Of a DNA stretch of 64,000 nt, positions 16,109-26,639 are shown one piece after another. The stretch is from Enterococcus sp. RIT-PI-f. GTDB lineage: Bacteria; Bacillota; Bacilli; Lactobacillales; Enterococcaceae. Location of the stretch: positions 124,001 through 188,000 of the forward strand of contig NZ_LHOX01000016.1 in the NCBI RefSeq assembly GCF_001297065.1, in the 5' to 3' direction. Position numbers and translations under genes: made by a program. The notes under the pieces are model-generated. The model had not been told where the DNA came from. It did no database searches and was given only the letters and a program-made list of their open reading frames with translations. Every line of letters starts with the position of its first letter. Within the stretch, counting starts at the first letter, position 1.

Positions 16109-17067
16109 AGATTGTTGTACTAGATGGCTATGCGCTGAATCCAGGAGATTTGGATTGGCGAGAAATGGAAGCACTTGGCGATTTGACGGTATACGATCGA
16201 ACCTCCTATACGGATCCTTCAGAAATCATCACACGGATCGGGGAGGCAACAGCGGTCTTCACCAACAAAACGCCATTGACCGAAGACGTCATACAGGCGT
16301 GTCCGGAACTACGGTATATCGGCGTACTGGCCACTGGTTATAATGTGGTTGATCTAAAAGCAGCCAAAGCACAAGGAATCATTGTGACCAATATTCCGAG
16401 TTACAGTACGAATGCTGTGGCGCAAGCGACCTTTGCACTATTGTTAGAAGTGACCAATCAAGTCGGCCACCACAATCGATCCGTCCATCAGGGGGATTGG
16501 CAGCAAAGCAAGGACTTTTCTTATTGGCAGACACCATTGACGGAATTGGCAGGCAAAACGTTAGGCTTGATTGGTTATGGCGCAATTGCTCAGGCAGTTG
16601 CAACGATCGCCCATGCCTTTCAGATGCAGGTCATTTACTATAACCATCGGCCAAAAGCTCCACAAGCTGAGTGGGCCAAACAAGTCACATTAGAAACCCT
16701 ATATCAAGAAGCAGATATCATCAGTCTGCATGTCCCGCAATTTCCTGAAACAGAGGGAATGATTGATCAGACGGCGTTAGTCCAAATGAAAGATACAGCG
16801 ATCTTGGTCAACACTGCCCGTGGTGGCTTGCTGGATGAAGCCGCTGTGGCACAAGCCTTGTCAGAGGGGAAACTCGCAGCGTTGGCAGCAGATGTGGTGT
16901 CGAAAGAACCGATAGCAGCGGATAATCCATTGCTGCAAGCACCGAATTGTTACCTCACACCTCATATCGCTTGGGCCCCAACAGAAACAAGACAGCGTTT
17001 GATGGCGATCGCTGTTGGCAACTTGGCAGCATTTGTCAATGAAACGCCGCAAAATGTGGTTTCCTAA
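16105..17067 (+). CDS. D-2-hydroxyacid dehydrogenase, glycerate dehydrogenase-like
   Basis: 320 residues from ATG 16105, which sits inside the permease stop and has AAAGGAG 7 bases upstream. The N-terminus KIVVLDGYALNPGDLDW is typical of the glycerate/hydroxypyruvate reductase branch. GLIGYGAIAQAVA is the NAD-binding loop, LGVLATGYNVVD-like text (GVLATGYN) is the substrate loop, NTARGGLLDE is the conserved Arg segment, and PHIAWAP carries the catalytic His. It should reduce 2-keto acids to D-2-hydroxy acids or the reverse with NADH. Coupling with the amino acid permease suggests use of an imported amino acid's keto acid; that is inference. Confidence 0.9.
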   Translation: MKIVVLDGYALNPGDLDWREMEALGDLTVYDRTSYTDPSEIITRIGEATAVFTNKTPLTEDVIQACPELRYIGVLATGYNVVDLKAAKAQGIIVTNIPSYSTNAVAQATFALLLEVTNQVGHHNRSVHQGDWQQSKDFSYWQTPLTELAGKTLGLIGYGAIAQAVATIAHAFQMQVIYYNHRPKAPQAEWAKQVTLETLYQEADIISLHVPQFPETEGMIDQTALVQMKDTAILVNTARGGLLDEAAVAQALSEGKLAALAADVVSKEPIAADNPLLQAPNCYLTPHIAWAPTETRQRLMAIAVGNLAAFVNETPQNVVS

Positions 17068-17140
17068 AAAGCAAATGATCTATGGCTGAGGCGGTAGTCT
17101 ATTTAGCGTTAGAGATGGTAGGATATTTTCTTCAAAAAGA

Positions 17141-17185
17141 AACAGCAATGTAAAAGGCGAGGGGCGCTTTTACATTGCTGTTTTT
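17141..17185. terminator. Bidirectional terminator between convergent genes
   Basis: AACAGCAATGTAAAAG at 17141-17156 pairs with CTTTTACATTGCTGTT at 17167-17182, loop of 10 bases, followed by T-rich sequence. On the minus strand the upstream A-rich stretch gives a T-run, so it can end both the dehydrogenase and the flavin reductase transcripts. Confidence 0.8.
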
Positions 17186-17193
17186 CTTATTGC

Positions 17194-18699
17194 TTACTCT
17201 TGTTCTGCTGCATATGCCGCAGATTTTGTTCCTGCTTGACGGCCGAAAATAATGATATCTGCAACGGCATTTCCGCCAATCCGATTATCACCGTGAAGAC
17301 CGCCTGTGACTTCTCCTGCTGCGAATAAACCAGGGATCGTTTGATCATCTGTTGAGATGACTTCCGTATTGGTATTGATCTTGACGCCACCCATTGTATG
17401 GTGGATACCAGGGGCAATCGCGATGGCGTAGTAAGGGCCAGTAGACAGGTCATGGTCCATTCCTGTTTCTCTGCCAAAAGCCTCATCTTTGCCAGCAGCC
17501 ACGCTGTCATTCCAAGTGGCAACTGTTTCTGCTAATGTCTCTTCGGGCATTGATAATTCTTCAGCCAAAGCTTCAATGGTATCCGCAGATTTGACCAGGC
17601 CTTGAGAGGCATAAAAGTCAATCGCTGTCACCCGTTCTTTGACGCCTGCATCAAACACCAATGTGGCCGATTTTTCTGGCAATGCAATAATGGCTGCCGA
17701 GACTTTATCACGAGTGTCCATTTCATTATAGAAGCGTTGGCCGTCAGCGTTGACCAGAATCGCACCTTCACCGCGAACAGCTTCAGTGATCAACAATGAT
17801 TTCGATTGATCGACGGTTGGGTGAATTTGGATCTTGTCCAAATCAACGGTTTGACCACCTAGTGCCTCGATCATTTTGATGCCGTCACCAGTAGAGCCTT
17901 CTTGGTTTGTCGTCACATAGTCTTTTAGCTCTGGATCATATTCTTCGATCATATCCATATTGGCACCAAATCCGCCGGTAGTGACAACGACTGCTTTGGC
18001 ATCGATTGTTTTTTCACTGCCTTCGACATTAACGGTTACGCCATTGACTTGGCCATCAACTTCATTGATTTCTTTGACATCTGCATTCACGAAAATCGGA
18101 ATTTCGTTCTCATGGATATTGCGCATCAAGCCGTCGACTAAATACTCGCCTACCGCTGAACCGTCTGTTGGGCGGTGGGTTCTTTTTTCGCTCATCCCGC
18201 CTGTGACAGTCAAGTTATCCAGTGTGATTCCCATTGAATCAAGCCAATCGATGGCTTCTGCTGAGTGATCAACAAAGTAGCGCAATAATTCTTTGTCATT
18301 TGTTCCTTTACCACCAGCTAATGTTTCTTCATAAAATAAGTCGTTTGAATCTTCAATTCCCTCAGCTTCTTGGAACTTGGTTTCTGAAGCATTCATACCT
18401 GCAGAAGACTTTAAGGTATTGCCGCCAGCAATCGGCATTTTCTCTAAAATGACTGGATTGGCACCGGCGTCTTTGGCTTGGATGGCTGCCGCCATTCCTG
18501 CACCGCCAGCCCCAACGATCACGACATCATAGCTGTCTGCCAACTCGCTAGGATCCGTGTACTCCTGACCAGATGCAGCTGAATTTGCATCCGTTTCTTC
18601 ACTGCTGACAGCTGTACTGCTTGTTTGTGAATCAGCACCACAAGCGCTTAACAGCGTAAGTGCCCCGACAATTGCGAATGTTTTGCCCAATTTCTTCAT
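17194..18699 (-). CDS. Lipoprotein FAD-dependent fumarate reductase-like flavoprotein
   Basis: 501 residues. The start is a lipoprotein signal peptide with lipobox LLSAC (Cys20), then a Ser/Thr-rich linker to about residue 50. YDVVIVGAGGAGMAAAIQA is the FAD-binding motif, GGNTLKSSAGMNA the flavocytochrome c motif, HRPTDGSAVGE and GGLHGDNRIGGNAVADIIIFG the substrate and FAD sites. Family: soluble or extracellular fumarate and urocanate reductases. There is no FMN_bind domain and no heme motif, so electrons must come from a separate partner, as in Gram-positive extracellular electron transfer. Acceptor unknown; fumarate is the default guess. AGGAGG lies before the ATG. Single gene, followed by a shared terminator. 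Confidence 0.85.
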   Translation of the reverse strand: MKKLGKTFAIVGALTLLSACGADSQTSSTAVSSEETDANSAASGQEYTDPSELADSYDVVIVGAGGAGMAAAIQAKDAGANPVILEKMPIAGGNTLKSSAGMNASETKFQEAEGIEDSNDLFYEETLAGGKGTNDKELLRYFVDHSAEAIDWLDSMGITLDNLTVTGGMSEKRTHRPTDGSAVGEYLVDGLMRNIHENEIPIFVNADVKEINEVDGQVNGVTVNVEGSEKTIDAKAVVVTTGGFGANMDMIEEYDPELKDYVTTNQEGSTGDGIKMIEALGGQTVDLDKIQIHPTVDQSKSLLITEAVRGEGAILVNADGQRFYNEMDTRDKVSAAIIALPEKSATLVFDAGVKERVTAIDFYASQGLVKSADTIEALAEELSMPEETLAETVATWNDSVAAGKDEAFGRETGMDHDLSTGPYYAIAIAPGIHHTMGGVKINTNTEVISTDDQTIPGLFAAGEVTGGLHGDNRIGGNAVADIIIFGRQAGTKSAAYAAEQE

Positions 18700-18832
18700 T
18701 TTATTCCTCCTAAAAACTTTTTTCCAACTAATAGGGTACCATAAAACGGTGGATATTTTTAGATTTTGTTCAATATATCACATGTAAATGAGAATATTTT
18801 TATTTTCTATCAATCTGAAAATAAAATCCCTC

Positions 18833-18883
18833 TTGCAAAACCAAATCAGTTTTGTATAATAGAGATAAGTTAGGTTAGCCTAA
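18833..18883 (+). promoter_or_regulatory. Promoter and DtxR/MntR-type operator of the metal transporter
   Basis: TTGCAA at 18833-18838 and TATAAT at 18855-18860 are 16 bases apart. Ten bases downstream, TTAGGTTAGCCTAA at 18870-18883 has TTAGG/CCTAA arms and fits the operator type used by manganese- or iron-sensing DtxR-family repressors. Repression by metal-loaded MntR/EfaR is the expected control. Confidence 0.75.
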
Positions 18884-18927
18884 AAAATAAAATAAATAAA
18901 CCTTAACTATAGAAATGGAGTGAGAAT

Positions 18928-19650
18928 ATGATTACTTTTTCATCGATATCTGCTACATATGATGGCATACATCAAGCAGTCGAGTCGGTTTCTTTTGTGA
19001 CAGAAAAGCCATCGATCGTGGGGATTATTGGACCGAATGGGGCAGGGAAATCGACATTTATCAAAGCGGCCTTGCAATTGATCCCGTCCACCGGGTCTGT
19101 CACAGCGGATGATCAGCCTTTAGCAGCATTTCAAAGGCGTATTGCGTATGTAGAACAAAAATCAGCGATTGATTATACGTTTCCAATTACTGTCAAAGAA
19201 GTGGTATCCCTTGGGTTGTATCCGAATATGCGCTTGTTGCAGCGGATTCGTCCCACTCAATGGGCGCAAGTCAACACAGCTTTAGCTGCAGTGGAGATGA
19301 CCGATTTTGCGGATCGCCAAATTGGCGAGTTGTCCGGTGGGCAATTTCAACGGGTCTTAATTGCACGGACTTTGGTGCAAGAGGCCGATTTCATTTTTCT
19401 AGATGAACCTTTTGCTGGTATCGATGCTGCGAGTGAAGCGATTATTGTGGCATTACTCAGACAATTGCGTGAGGCAGGCAAGACGATTTTTATTGTCCAT
19501 CATGATCTAGGGAAAATCACAGAATACTTTGATGCGCTGGTGATGTTGAACCAACGCCTGATTGCCTACGGGTCTGTGGCAGATGTGTTTACGGACGCCA
19601 ATCTAACACGTACGTTTGGCGATACGATCATTGTGAAAGGCGGGATGTAG
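18928..19650 (+). CDS. Metal ABC transporter ATP-binding protein (Mn/Zn type)
   Basis: A 240-residue ATPase with Walker [10 protein letters not shown], signature [15 protein letters not shown], Walker [13 protein letters not shown] and H-loop IFIVHHDLG. This is the layout of EfaC/PsaB/ZnuC-type proteins that drive manganese or zinc uptake. ATG 18928 follows TGGAG. It is the first gene of the operon, directly after a promoter with a metal-repressor operator, and is separated by one base from the fused permease-binding protein gene. It therefore supplies ATP hydrolysis to that unusual partner. Confidence 0.92.
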   Translation: MITFSSISATYDGIHQAVESVSFVTEKPSIVGIIGPNGAGKSTFIKAALQLIPSTGSVTADDQPLAAFQRRIAYVEQKSAIDYTFPITVKEVVSLGLYPNMRLLQRIRPTQWAQVNTALAAVEMTDFADRQIGELSGGQFQRVLIARTLVQEADFIFLDEPFAGIDAASEAIIVALLRQLREAGKTIFIVHHDLGKITEYFDALVMLNQRLIAYGSVADVFTDANLTRTFGDTIIVKGGM

Positions 19651-19651
19651 A

Positions 19652-21412
19652 ATGGTCACAACTTTTTTTACTAGTTTAGGCACCTATCATTTTCTGCAGA
19701 ATGCGTTGATCACAGCAGTAGCGATTGGCATCGTGGCGGGTGTGATTGGTTGCTTTATTATTTTGCGGGGCATGTCATTGATGGGAGATGCGATTTCCCA
19801 TGCAGTTTTGCCAGGTGTTGCCTTGTCATATATTTTTGGGATCCATTTTTTTGTCGGCGCGATTTTATTCGGCCTATTGGCTTCGATGATCATTACGTAT
19901 ATTTCTAATAATAGTTTGATCAAGAGTGATACCGCCATTGGCATCACCTTTAGTTCTTTCTTGGCATTAGGGGTTATTTTGATCGGGGTGGCCAATAGTT
20001 CTACGGATCTCTTTCATATTCTTTTTGGGAACGTTTTGGCGGTGCAGGATAGTGACAAATGGTTGACGATCGTCATTGCTTTGGTGGTGTTGGCAGTCAT
20101 TATTGTCTTTTTCCGTCCTTTGTTGATCACCTCATTTGATCCAATGATGGCCAAAGCTTTTGGGATGAAAGTGCAGCGATATCACTACTTGCTGATGTTT
20201 CTTTTGACATTAGTCGCTGTGACAGCGATGCAAAGTGTCGGTACGATTTTGATCGTGGCCTTATTGGTGACACCAGCTGCCACCGCGTATTTGTTTACGA
20301 AGGAATTGAAAAAGATGATGTTGATAGCTGGTGCGTTAGGTGGTTTGGCATCATTTGTTGGTCTGTTTATCGGCTACACCTTTAATATTGCAGCAGGTTC
20401 AAGTATTGTCCTGACAGCAGGTGCTTTCTTTGTATTCGGCTTTCTTTTTTCACCAAAACAAAAAAACAGTCCAGTCAAACGGTGGTCAGCAACTGCTGCT
20501 TTGGCCGTGGCAGTGATAGCTGGCGGTTTCTTCTTGGCAGAAAGCAATCATCCATCTAGTCAAACGGAAGGCAAACTGTCTGTTGTGGTCACCAATTCGA
20601 TCATTGCAGATATCACTGAGAACATCGCTGGTGACAAAATCGATCTGCACAGTATTGTTCCAGTAGGCAGAGATCCTCATGAGTACGAACCGTTAGCAGA
20701 AGACGTCCGATTGGCGACGGATGCAGACTTGCTTTTGTATAATGGATTGAATTTGGAAACAGGGGGAAATGGCTGGTTTACCAAATTGATGGAAAATGCC
20801 AACAAAGTTGCAGATCAAGATTATTTTGCCGTCAGCGATGGCGTAGATGTGTTATACCTTTCTGACGATGAAGACCACAGCAAAGCAGATCCTCATGCCT
20901 GGCTGAATTTGGAGAATGGCATGATCTATGCGCGAAATATCGCGCAGCGATTAATTGAAAAAGATCCTGATAACCAAGCCTACTATGAAGAAAATCTCAA
21001 CAATTATTTAGCAGATTTAACGGCTCTGGACGAGAAAGCCAAAGCCAACTTTGCTTCGATCCCGGATGAGAAAAAATTGATCGTTACCAGTGAAGGCGCC
21101 TTTAAATACTTTTCTAAAGCCTATGGTGTGCCTTCTGCCTATATTTGGGAAATCAATACGGAAGAAGAAGGAACACCTGCACAGATCAAAGATTTGGTCG
21201 ATCAGTTGCATTCATCTGAAGTGGCTTCCTTGTTTGTCGAAAGCAGCGTCAATACAAGACCAATGCAAAGTGTGTCCCGAGATTCAGGTATTCCGATCTA
21301 TGATACAGTCTTTACCGATTCGATCGCCGAACCTGGTGAAGAGGGGGATAGTTATTATCGAATGATGCAATGGAACTTAGAGACTATTTATGCAGGTCTG
21401 ACGCAAGAATAA
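19652..21412 (+). CDS. Fused metal ABC permease and substrate-binding protein, Mn type
   Basis: 586 residues combine two proteins that are usually separate. Residues 1-268 are an ABC-3 permease ([33 protein letters not shown]) with about eight helices. Residues 278-296 form one more hydrophobic segment that tethers the rest outside. Residues about 305-586 are a cluster A-I binding protein: DPHEYEP (His343), [11 protein letters not shown] (His415), [14 protein letters not shown] (Glu) and [18 protein letters not shown] (Asp). This His-His-Glu-Asp set and the local wording match PsaA/EfaA manganese-binding lipoproteins; no His-rich zinc loop is seen. The fusion fixes one binding domain per permease half and removes the lipoprotein signal. 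The two parts are in one uninterrupted frame. Confidence 0.92.
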   Translation: MVTTFFTSLGTYHFLQNALITAVAIGIVAGVIGCFIILRGMSLMGDAISHAVLPGVALSYIFGIHFFVGAILFGLLASMIITYISNNSLIKSDTAIGITFSSFLALGVILIGVANSSTDLFHILFGNVLAVQDSDKWLTIVIALVVLAVIIVFFRPLLITSFDPMMAKAFGMKVQRYHYLLMFLLTLVAVTAMQSVGTILIVALLVTPAATAYLFTKELKKMMLIAGALGGLASFVGLFIGYTFNIAAGSSIVLTAGAFFVFGFLFSPKQKNSPVKRWSATAALAVAVIAGGFFLAESNHPSSQTEGKLSVVVTNSIIADITENIAGDKIDLHSIVPVGRDPHEYEPLAEDVRLATDADLLLYNGLNLETGGNGWFTKLMENANKVADQDYFAVSDGVDVLYLSDDEDHSKADPHAWLNLENGMIYARNIAQRLIEKDPDNQAYYEENLNNYLADLTALDEKAKANFASIPDEKKLIVTSEGAFKYFSKAYGVPSAYIWEINTEEEGTPAQIKDLVDQLHSSEVASLFVESSVNTRPMQSVSRDSGIPIYDTVFTDSIAEPGEEGDSYYRMMQWNLETIYAGLTQE

Positions 21413-21435
21413 ACACCGGCCCCATCTTATTACCT

Positions 21436-21495
21436 AAAAAAACCAGCAAATACAGCACGCCTCCATGGGCAATGTTGTACTTGCTGGTTTTCTTT
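21436..21495. terminator. Bidirectional terminator between metal transporter and phosphoesterase
   Basis: ACCAGCAA at 21441-21448 pairs with TTGCTGGT at 21481-21488, and TACA/TGTA pairs extend the stem inward. A-rich sequence lies on the left and T-rich on the right, so both converging transcripts can end here. Confidence 0.7.
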
Positions 21496-21500
21496 TTGAC

Positions 21501-22355
21501 TTATTGGTCGTCTTTTTGCGGTACCAAGTGATAATAAATCATTTCCGGAGGCACCCCTAAGCGGGCGGGAATTTTTGTCATCCCAATACCGCTTGACACA
21601 CTGAGAAGTGTCTCTTTCCCGAAAATATATAGACCATCCGTATAGGTGAGCGCGCCTTTGGTTTTCGCATAGTAAAAGGGCAAGCGAATCTGTCCGCCGT
21701 GGCTATGTCCAGATAAAATCAAATCATAACTGTGGAGATTGGTGAGGCGCGTGATGTAGTCAGGCTCGTGCAACAACAAAATCTGCCATTCTGCTAAGGT
21801 TGATTCATATGAAAAGTTGACTTTCGGACTGTCGATATCAATGCCAGTGATCGACATCGATGTTTTTTCGTCGGAGCCGAAGACCGATTCATTGTCCAAT
21901 AGGGTGAAACCTGCATTTCGAAAAACTTCTGCTACAAAGTAATGACCATCATGGAGATGATCATGATTACCCAAGACAGCCAATTTGCCCATCGGTGCCT
22001 GTAATTTTTTGAGTTTTTCGACTAATCGATTGGTGGAACGATGGGGCCATTTTTTGTAATTGTCGATCAAATCACCCGTGATAACGATCAAGTCCGGTTG
22101 TTGCTGGATCGTTGAACGGATGATGCGATTCAGGCGTCGCGGTTTATACCAGCGAGAAACATGCAAGTCACTGATATGGGCGATCACGATCGTTTCATTC
22201 TCTTGATACATATCATACGCTTTCGAAATATCCAGCACGGTCTGCTTGTCTTTTTTGATCAAATAATGGCGCTGAGTCAACCGATGGGGTTCTATGATAA
22301 AGGAGTATAGCAGCACGCCTATGACGAGGAATGCAAGGATAATAAGGGTCAGCAT
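21501..22355 (-). CDS. Membrane-anchored metallophosphoesterase, YkuE-like
   Basis: 284 residues. An N-terminal hydrophobic helix (residues 2-20) suggests anchoring with the enzyme outside. The full calcineurin-like metal site is present in order: ISDLHVS, VITGDLID, LGNHDHLHDG, LLHEPD and LSGHSHGGQIRLPF. The YkuE branch is exported or membrane-bound and acts on lipid or other phosphoesters; the substrate here is unknown. The protein ends close to the shared terminator with the metal transporter. It is not obviously in an operon with the next minus-strand gene, which lies about 170 bases upstream and ends with its own terminator. Confidence 0.85.
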   Translation of the reverse strand: MLTLIILAFLVIGVLLYSFIIEPHRLTQRHYLIKKDKQTVLDISKAYDMYQENETIVIAHISDLHVSRWYKPRRLNRIIRSTIQQQPDLIVITGDLIDNYKKWPHRSTNRLVEKLKKLQAPMGKLAVLGNHDHLHDGHYFVAEVFRNAGFTLLDNESVFGSDEKTSMSITGIDIDSPKVNFSYESTLAEWQILLLHEPDYITRLTNLHSYDLILSGHSHGGQIRLPFYYAKTKGALTYTDGLYIFGKETLLSVSSGIGMTKIPARLGVPPEMIYYHLVPQKDDQ

Positions 22356-22476
22356 GGCGAGGCTCCTTTTTTGATTTTTCTCTTATCTAGCATAGTAGAT
22401 TCTCGCACAAAAAGCAATCTAACAGTGCGTATAAATCTAAATAAAAGATGCCCAACTTGGGCTGGTCAATAAGCAT

Positions 22477-22514
22477 AAAAAAACCGAAGAACGGCAATCA
22501 AGCCAGCGCTTCGG
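22477..22514 (-). terminator. Terminator of the hypothetical membrane protein gene
   Basis: Read on the minus strand, CCGAAG and CTTCGG close a hairpin with a further GC-rich inner part and run into seven T. Confidence 0.75.
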
Positions 22515-22526
22515 AACAAATCGTTG

Positions 22527-23246
22527 TTACTTCATTTTAGGAGATTTAAATAAACGTCCCTTATGTTTTTTCGGTACGAGCGCCATGATACAATCATAGG
22601 GCACCGTCATCAACGCCCAAGCCACACCTTTGCTTGAAGCAAACAGATAATTACGTTTCAAAATCAGATGGCCGCTTATCAAAGCACATGCGATACTACC
22701 GTAAAACAACCATTGGTCATTCCATGTTGTAAACTGATGCAATGCGGTGATCAAGATAGGATAGCTGTAGAAATAAAGAGCCGATAGGACAAAAGTCATG
22801 TTCTTGGTCAATTGGCGAATCGTCAATAAAAAGAATATGGCTGAAAGCAACAAACCTAAAGGCGGAAACAAGCTGACTAAAAATGAATAGAGGATCCCCC
22901 ACAGGATCATGCCAGGACCTTTGATCAATGCGGCAACGATCAATAGAACAAAAAGGAATAAGAGCTGTTGAGAAAATGTCGCTGCAGTGAAAAGGGTGAA
23001 CGTGCCGAGTATCAGCCAATGGGAAAAGGTATTTGTTTGATTGGTTTGCGGCACTTGCTGCTGCAATTTCAACCAAGTGGCAAAATTTGGAAAGTCGTGC
23101 TGGAATTCCCGTTTGAAATCTGGCCCAAATTGTTGGTGGGCATTTTGCTGTCGATAATATTGATAGCGTTTTTTCATCGTTGATTTGCTTCGGAAATCCG
23201 AATCCGTTGAAAAAAAGCGGCTGCCAACAACTTTTGATTTTTCCAT
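22527..23246 (-). CDS. Hypothetical membrane protein
   Basis: 239 residues, family not recognised. Residues 1-70 are hydrophilic and rich in Gln, Lys and aromatic residues (KKRYQYYRQQNAHQQFG). They are followed by about five or six hydrophobic helices (LILGTFTLFTAATFSQQLLF, then MILWGILYSFLVSLF and others) and a basic tail ending KKHKGRLFKSPKMK. The topology suggests an integral membrane protein with cytoplasmic ends. A ribosome binding site (GGAGGTG) precedes the ATG. It is monocistronic and neighbours give no functional clue. Confidence 0.7.
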   Translation of the reverse strand: MEKSKVVGSRFFSTDSDFRSKSTMKKRYQYYRQQNAHQQFGPDFKREFQHDFPNFATWLKLQQQVPQTNQTNTFSHWLILGTFTLFTAATFSQQLLFLFVLLIVAALIKGPGMILWGILYSFLVSLFPPLGLLLSAIFFLLTIRQLTKNMTFVLSALYFYSYPILITALHQFTTWNDQWLFYGSIACALISGHLILKRNYLFASSKGVAWALMTVPYDCIMALVPKKHKGRLFKSPKMK

Positions 23247-23431
23247 GTTTACACCTCCATAGGTTTATCTACTACTCAGTATAGGAGAATCCAGGGGGAA
23301 CTTCCTCCAACCTGAGGCGGATTTTTTACCACTTGCTGAAAGTTTCCTAAAGTCAGTGAAAAAAGCAACCATGATTCGTTTCTTAAAGTCGCAAAATATG
23401 CTAGAGTATAGGAGAACTAAGGAGGCTAATC

Positions 23432-24194
23432 ATGATTTTTGATACACATACTCATTTAAATGCAGAACAATTCAATGAAGATATTCCAGAAACGATTGCC
23501 CACGCCCAAGAACTTGGTGTGACTGAGATGGCTGTGGTAGGGTTTGATCATCCTACAGTGGAAAAGTCACTTGCGTTGAGCAAGGAATATCCATTCATTT
23601 ATAGTATTATCGGCTGGCACCCTACTGAAGCAGGCGGTTATACGCCAGCTGTTGAAGCATTCCTAGAAGAACGACTGGACGTGCCAAAAGTTGTGGCTTT
23701 AGGTGAAATTGGATTGGATTATCATTGGATGGAAGATCCTAAAGATGTGCAAGCGCGGGTTTTTCGCCGACAAATCGCTATCGCAAGAGAACGGGGCTTA
23801 CCGATCAGTATCCATACCCGTGACGCGATCGAAGACACCTATGCAATTTTGAAAGAGGAGAAAGTTCAAGATATCGGCGGCATTATGCATAGTTTCAGCG
23901 GCGATGATGAATGGGCCAAGAAGTTTCTTGACCTAGGTATGCACATTTCTTTTAGCGGCGTCGTCACGTTCAAGAAAGCATTAGATGTACAAGCGGCAGC
24001 CAAAATCGTGCCGCAAGATCGTTTGCTCGTTGAAACGGATGCGCCGTATCTTGCACCTGTTCCTTATCGTGGCAAACGCAACGAACCTGGCTACACCCAT
24101 TATGTCGTGAATCAAATTGCTGCTTTGCGGGATCAGACACCGCAACAAGTCGCTGACTATACCAGAGAAAATGCCCATCGGCTGTTCAACATCA

Positions 24195-24205
<11 letters not shown>
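23432..24205 (+). CDS. tatD: TatD family metal-dependent DNase
   Basis: 257 residues, full length. [10 protein letters not shown] carries the first metal ligands (His6, His8). GEIGLDYHW gives the bridging Glu, ISIHTRDA and GIMHSFSG the next histidines, and [19 protein letters not shown] the final Asp and family signature. TatD enzymes are metal-dependent deoxyribonucleases linked to DNA repair and quality control. AAGGAGG lies 9 bases before the ATG. It is first of three overlapping genes with rnmV and rsmA, an order conserved across Firmicutes, where the operon joins nucleic acid maturation functions. Confidence 0.95.
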
Positions 24206-25648
<1,443 letters not shown>

Positions 25649-25674
25649 TCTGCTTGACGCACATATTTTTTTGA

Positions 25675-25704
25675 GGGAAACGAGTGATTCGTTTCCTTTT
25701 TTTA
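25675..25704 (+). terminator. Terminator of tatD-rnmV-rsmA
   Basis: GGAAACGA, a 5-base loop, TCGTTTCC, then seven T. Confidence 0.88.
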
Positions 25705-25748
25705 TAGACTTTAGACAATGACGCATAGAATCTAGTGTTGTGCCTCTT

Positions 25749-25807
25749 GTGTCTTGACACCTGGTGTAAAGACAGGTAGAATAAGCTCATTAAACGTGTC
25801 AAGACAC
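25749..25807 (+). promoter_or_regulatory. Promoter with large palindromic operator, probably NiaR-type
   Basis: TTGACA at 25754-25759 and TAGAAT at 25777-25782 are 17 bases apart. A 25-base, nearly perfect palindrome at 25750-25774 spans the -35 box and most of the spacer (arms TGTCTT and AAGACA outside, ACACC and GGTGT inside). A second site, GTGTCAAGACAC at 25796-25807, repeats the outer part in the transcribed leader. The position and sequence suggest a repressor site; NiaR, the niacin-responsive repressor of Firmicutes, is the likely binder because the gene behind it looks like niaX. Confidence 0.65.
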
Positions 25808-25827
25808 ATTGAAGGAGTTTGTAAAAA

Positions 25828-26442
25828 ATGAAAAATCATTCTATTCGTCATTTGACCATTGCTGCTTTACTGATCGGGATGGGGATCGTGATACCGATGG
25901 TCATGCCCAAAATCGTGATTGGACCGGCGTCATTTACATTGGCCAGCCATGTACCAGTATTTGTTGCGATGTTTTTCTCACCAGCGATGGCAATTGCCGT
26001 CGCGTTAGGGACGACATTTGGGTTCTTTTTATCATTACCGCCAATCATTGCGTTGCGGGCGTTGTCCCATGTGATTTTTGCCGTGATTGGTGCCCTTTAT
26101 TTGCAAAATCATCCAGGTATTTTGCTAAAAAAAGGCAAGCCGACGTTGTTTAACGGAAGATTACAATTGTTTAATTTGGTGATTGGGCTGATCCATTCCG
26201 TGATCGAGATGGGTGTGGTTGCACTCTTTTACTTTACAGGGAATGTCCCAGGGACTTCTTTTGATGGCAATTTTTACTATTTCCTCTTTGTCTTGATGGG
26301 CATTGGCGGATTGATCCATAGTTTGATTGACTTCAATCTGGCCTATTTTGTGGCTGGCGCACTTAGCAAACAATTTGAAATCAACGCATTCAAACAAGCG
26401 AAGCAGCGTTTTTTGAAAAAACAAAAAGAGCTGGTTTCATAA
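25828..26442 (+). CDS. niaX: ECF transporter S-component, probable niacin type
   Basis: 204 residues with about six hydrophobic helices, ATG 25828 after AAGGAG. The segment ending GPASFTLASHVPVFVAMFFS, followed by LGTTFGFFLS and LRALSHVIFAVIGA, resembles niacin S-components. S-components bind the vitamin in the membrane and use the shared EcfAA'T module encoded elsewhere; none of that module is in this window. The palindromic operator and promoter directly upstream point to control by a vitamin-responsive repressor. The vitamin assignment rests on sequence memory and context; a different vitamin is possible. Confidence 0.7.
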   Translation: MKNHSIRHLTIAALLIGMGIVIPMVMPKIVIGPASFTLASHVPVFVAMFFSPAMAIAVALGTTFGFFLSLPPIIALRALSHVIFAVIGALYLQNHPGILLKKGKPTLFNGRLQLFNLVIGLIHSVIEMGVVALFYFTGNVPGTSFDGNFYYFLFVLMGIGGLIHSLIDFNLAYFVAGALSKQFEINAFKQAKQRFLKKQKELVS

Positions 26443-26480
26443 AAGCGTGGGGTTAGGGCTATAAGATATTTTCTTGCATC

Positions 26481-26525
26481 AAAAAGGCAGAGAGGACGGG
26501 CAATCGTTCATTTCTGCCTTTTTTA
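26481..26525 (+). terminator. Terminator after the S-component gene
   Basis: AAAAAGGCAGA at 26481-26491 pairs with TCTGCCTTTTT at 26513-26523, with a longer A-T flank and a T-run. Confidence 0.8.
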
Positions 26526-26639
26526 TCGTACGTGTTGCTTAGGAGAAAGCAAGGTAAAGGAAATAAAAAAAGCGTGTTTTAGATAACTAGTTCTAGGATA
26601 TAATATGATTGTAGCGCACATGAAGGAGAGAAAAGAGGC

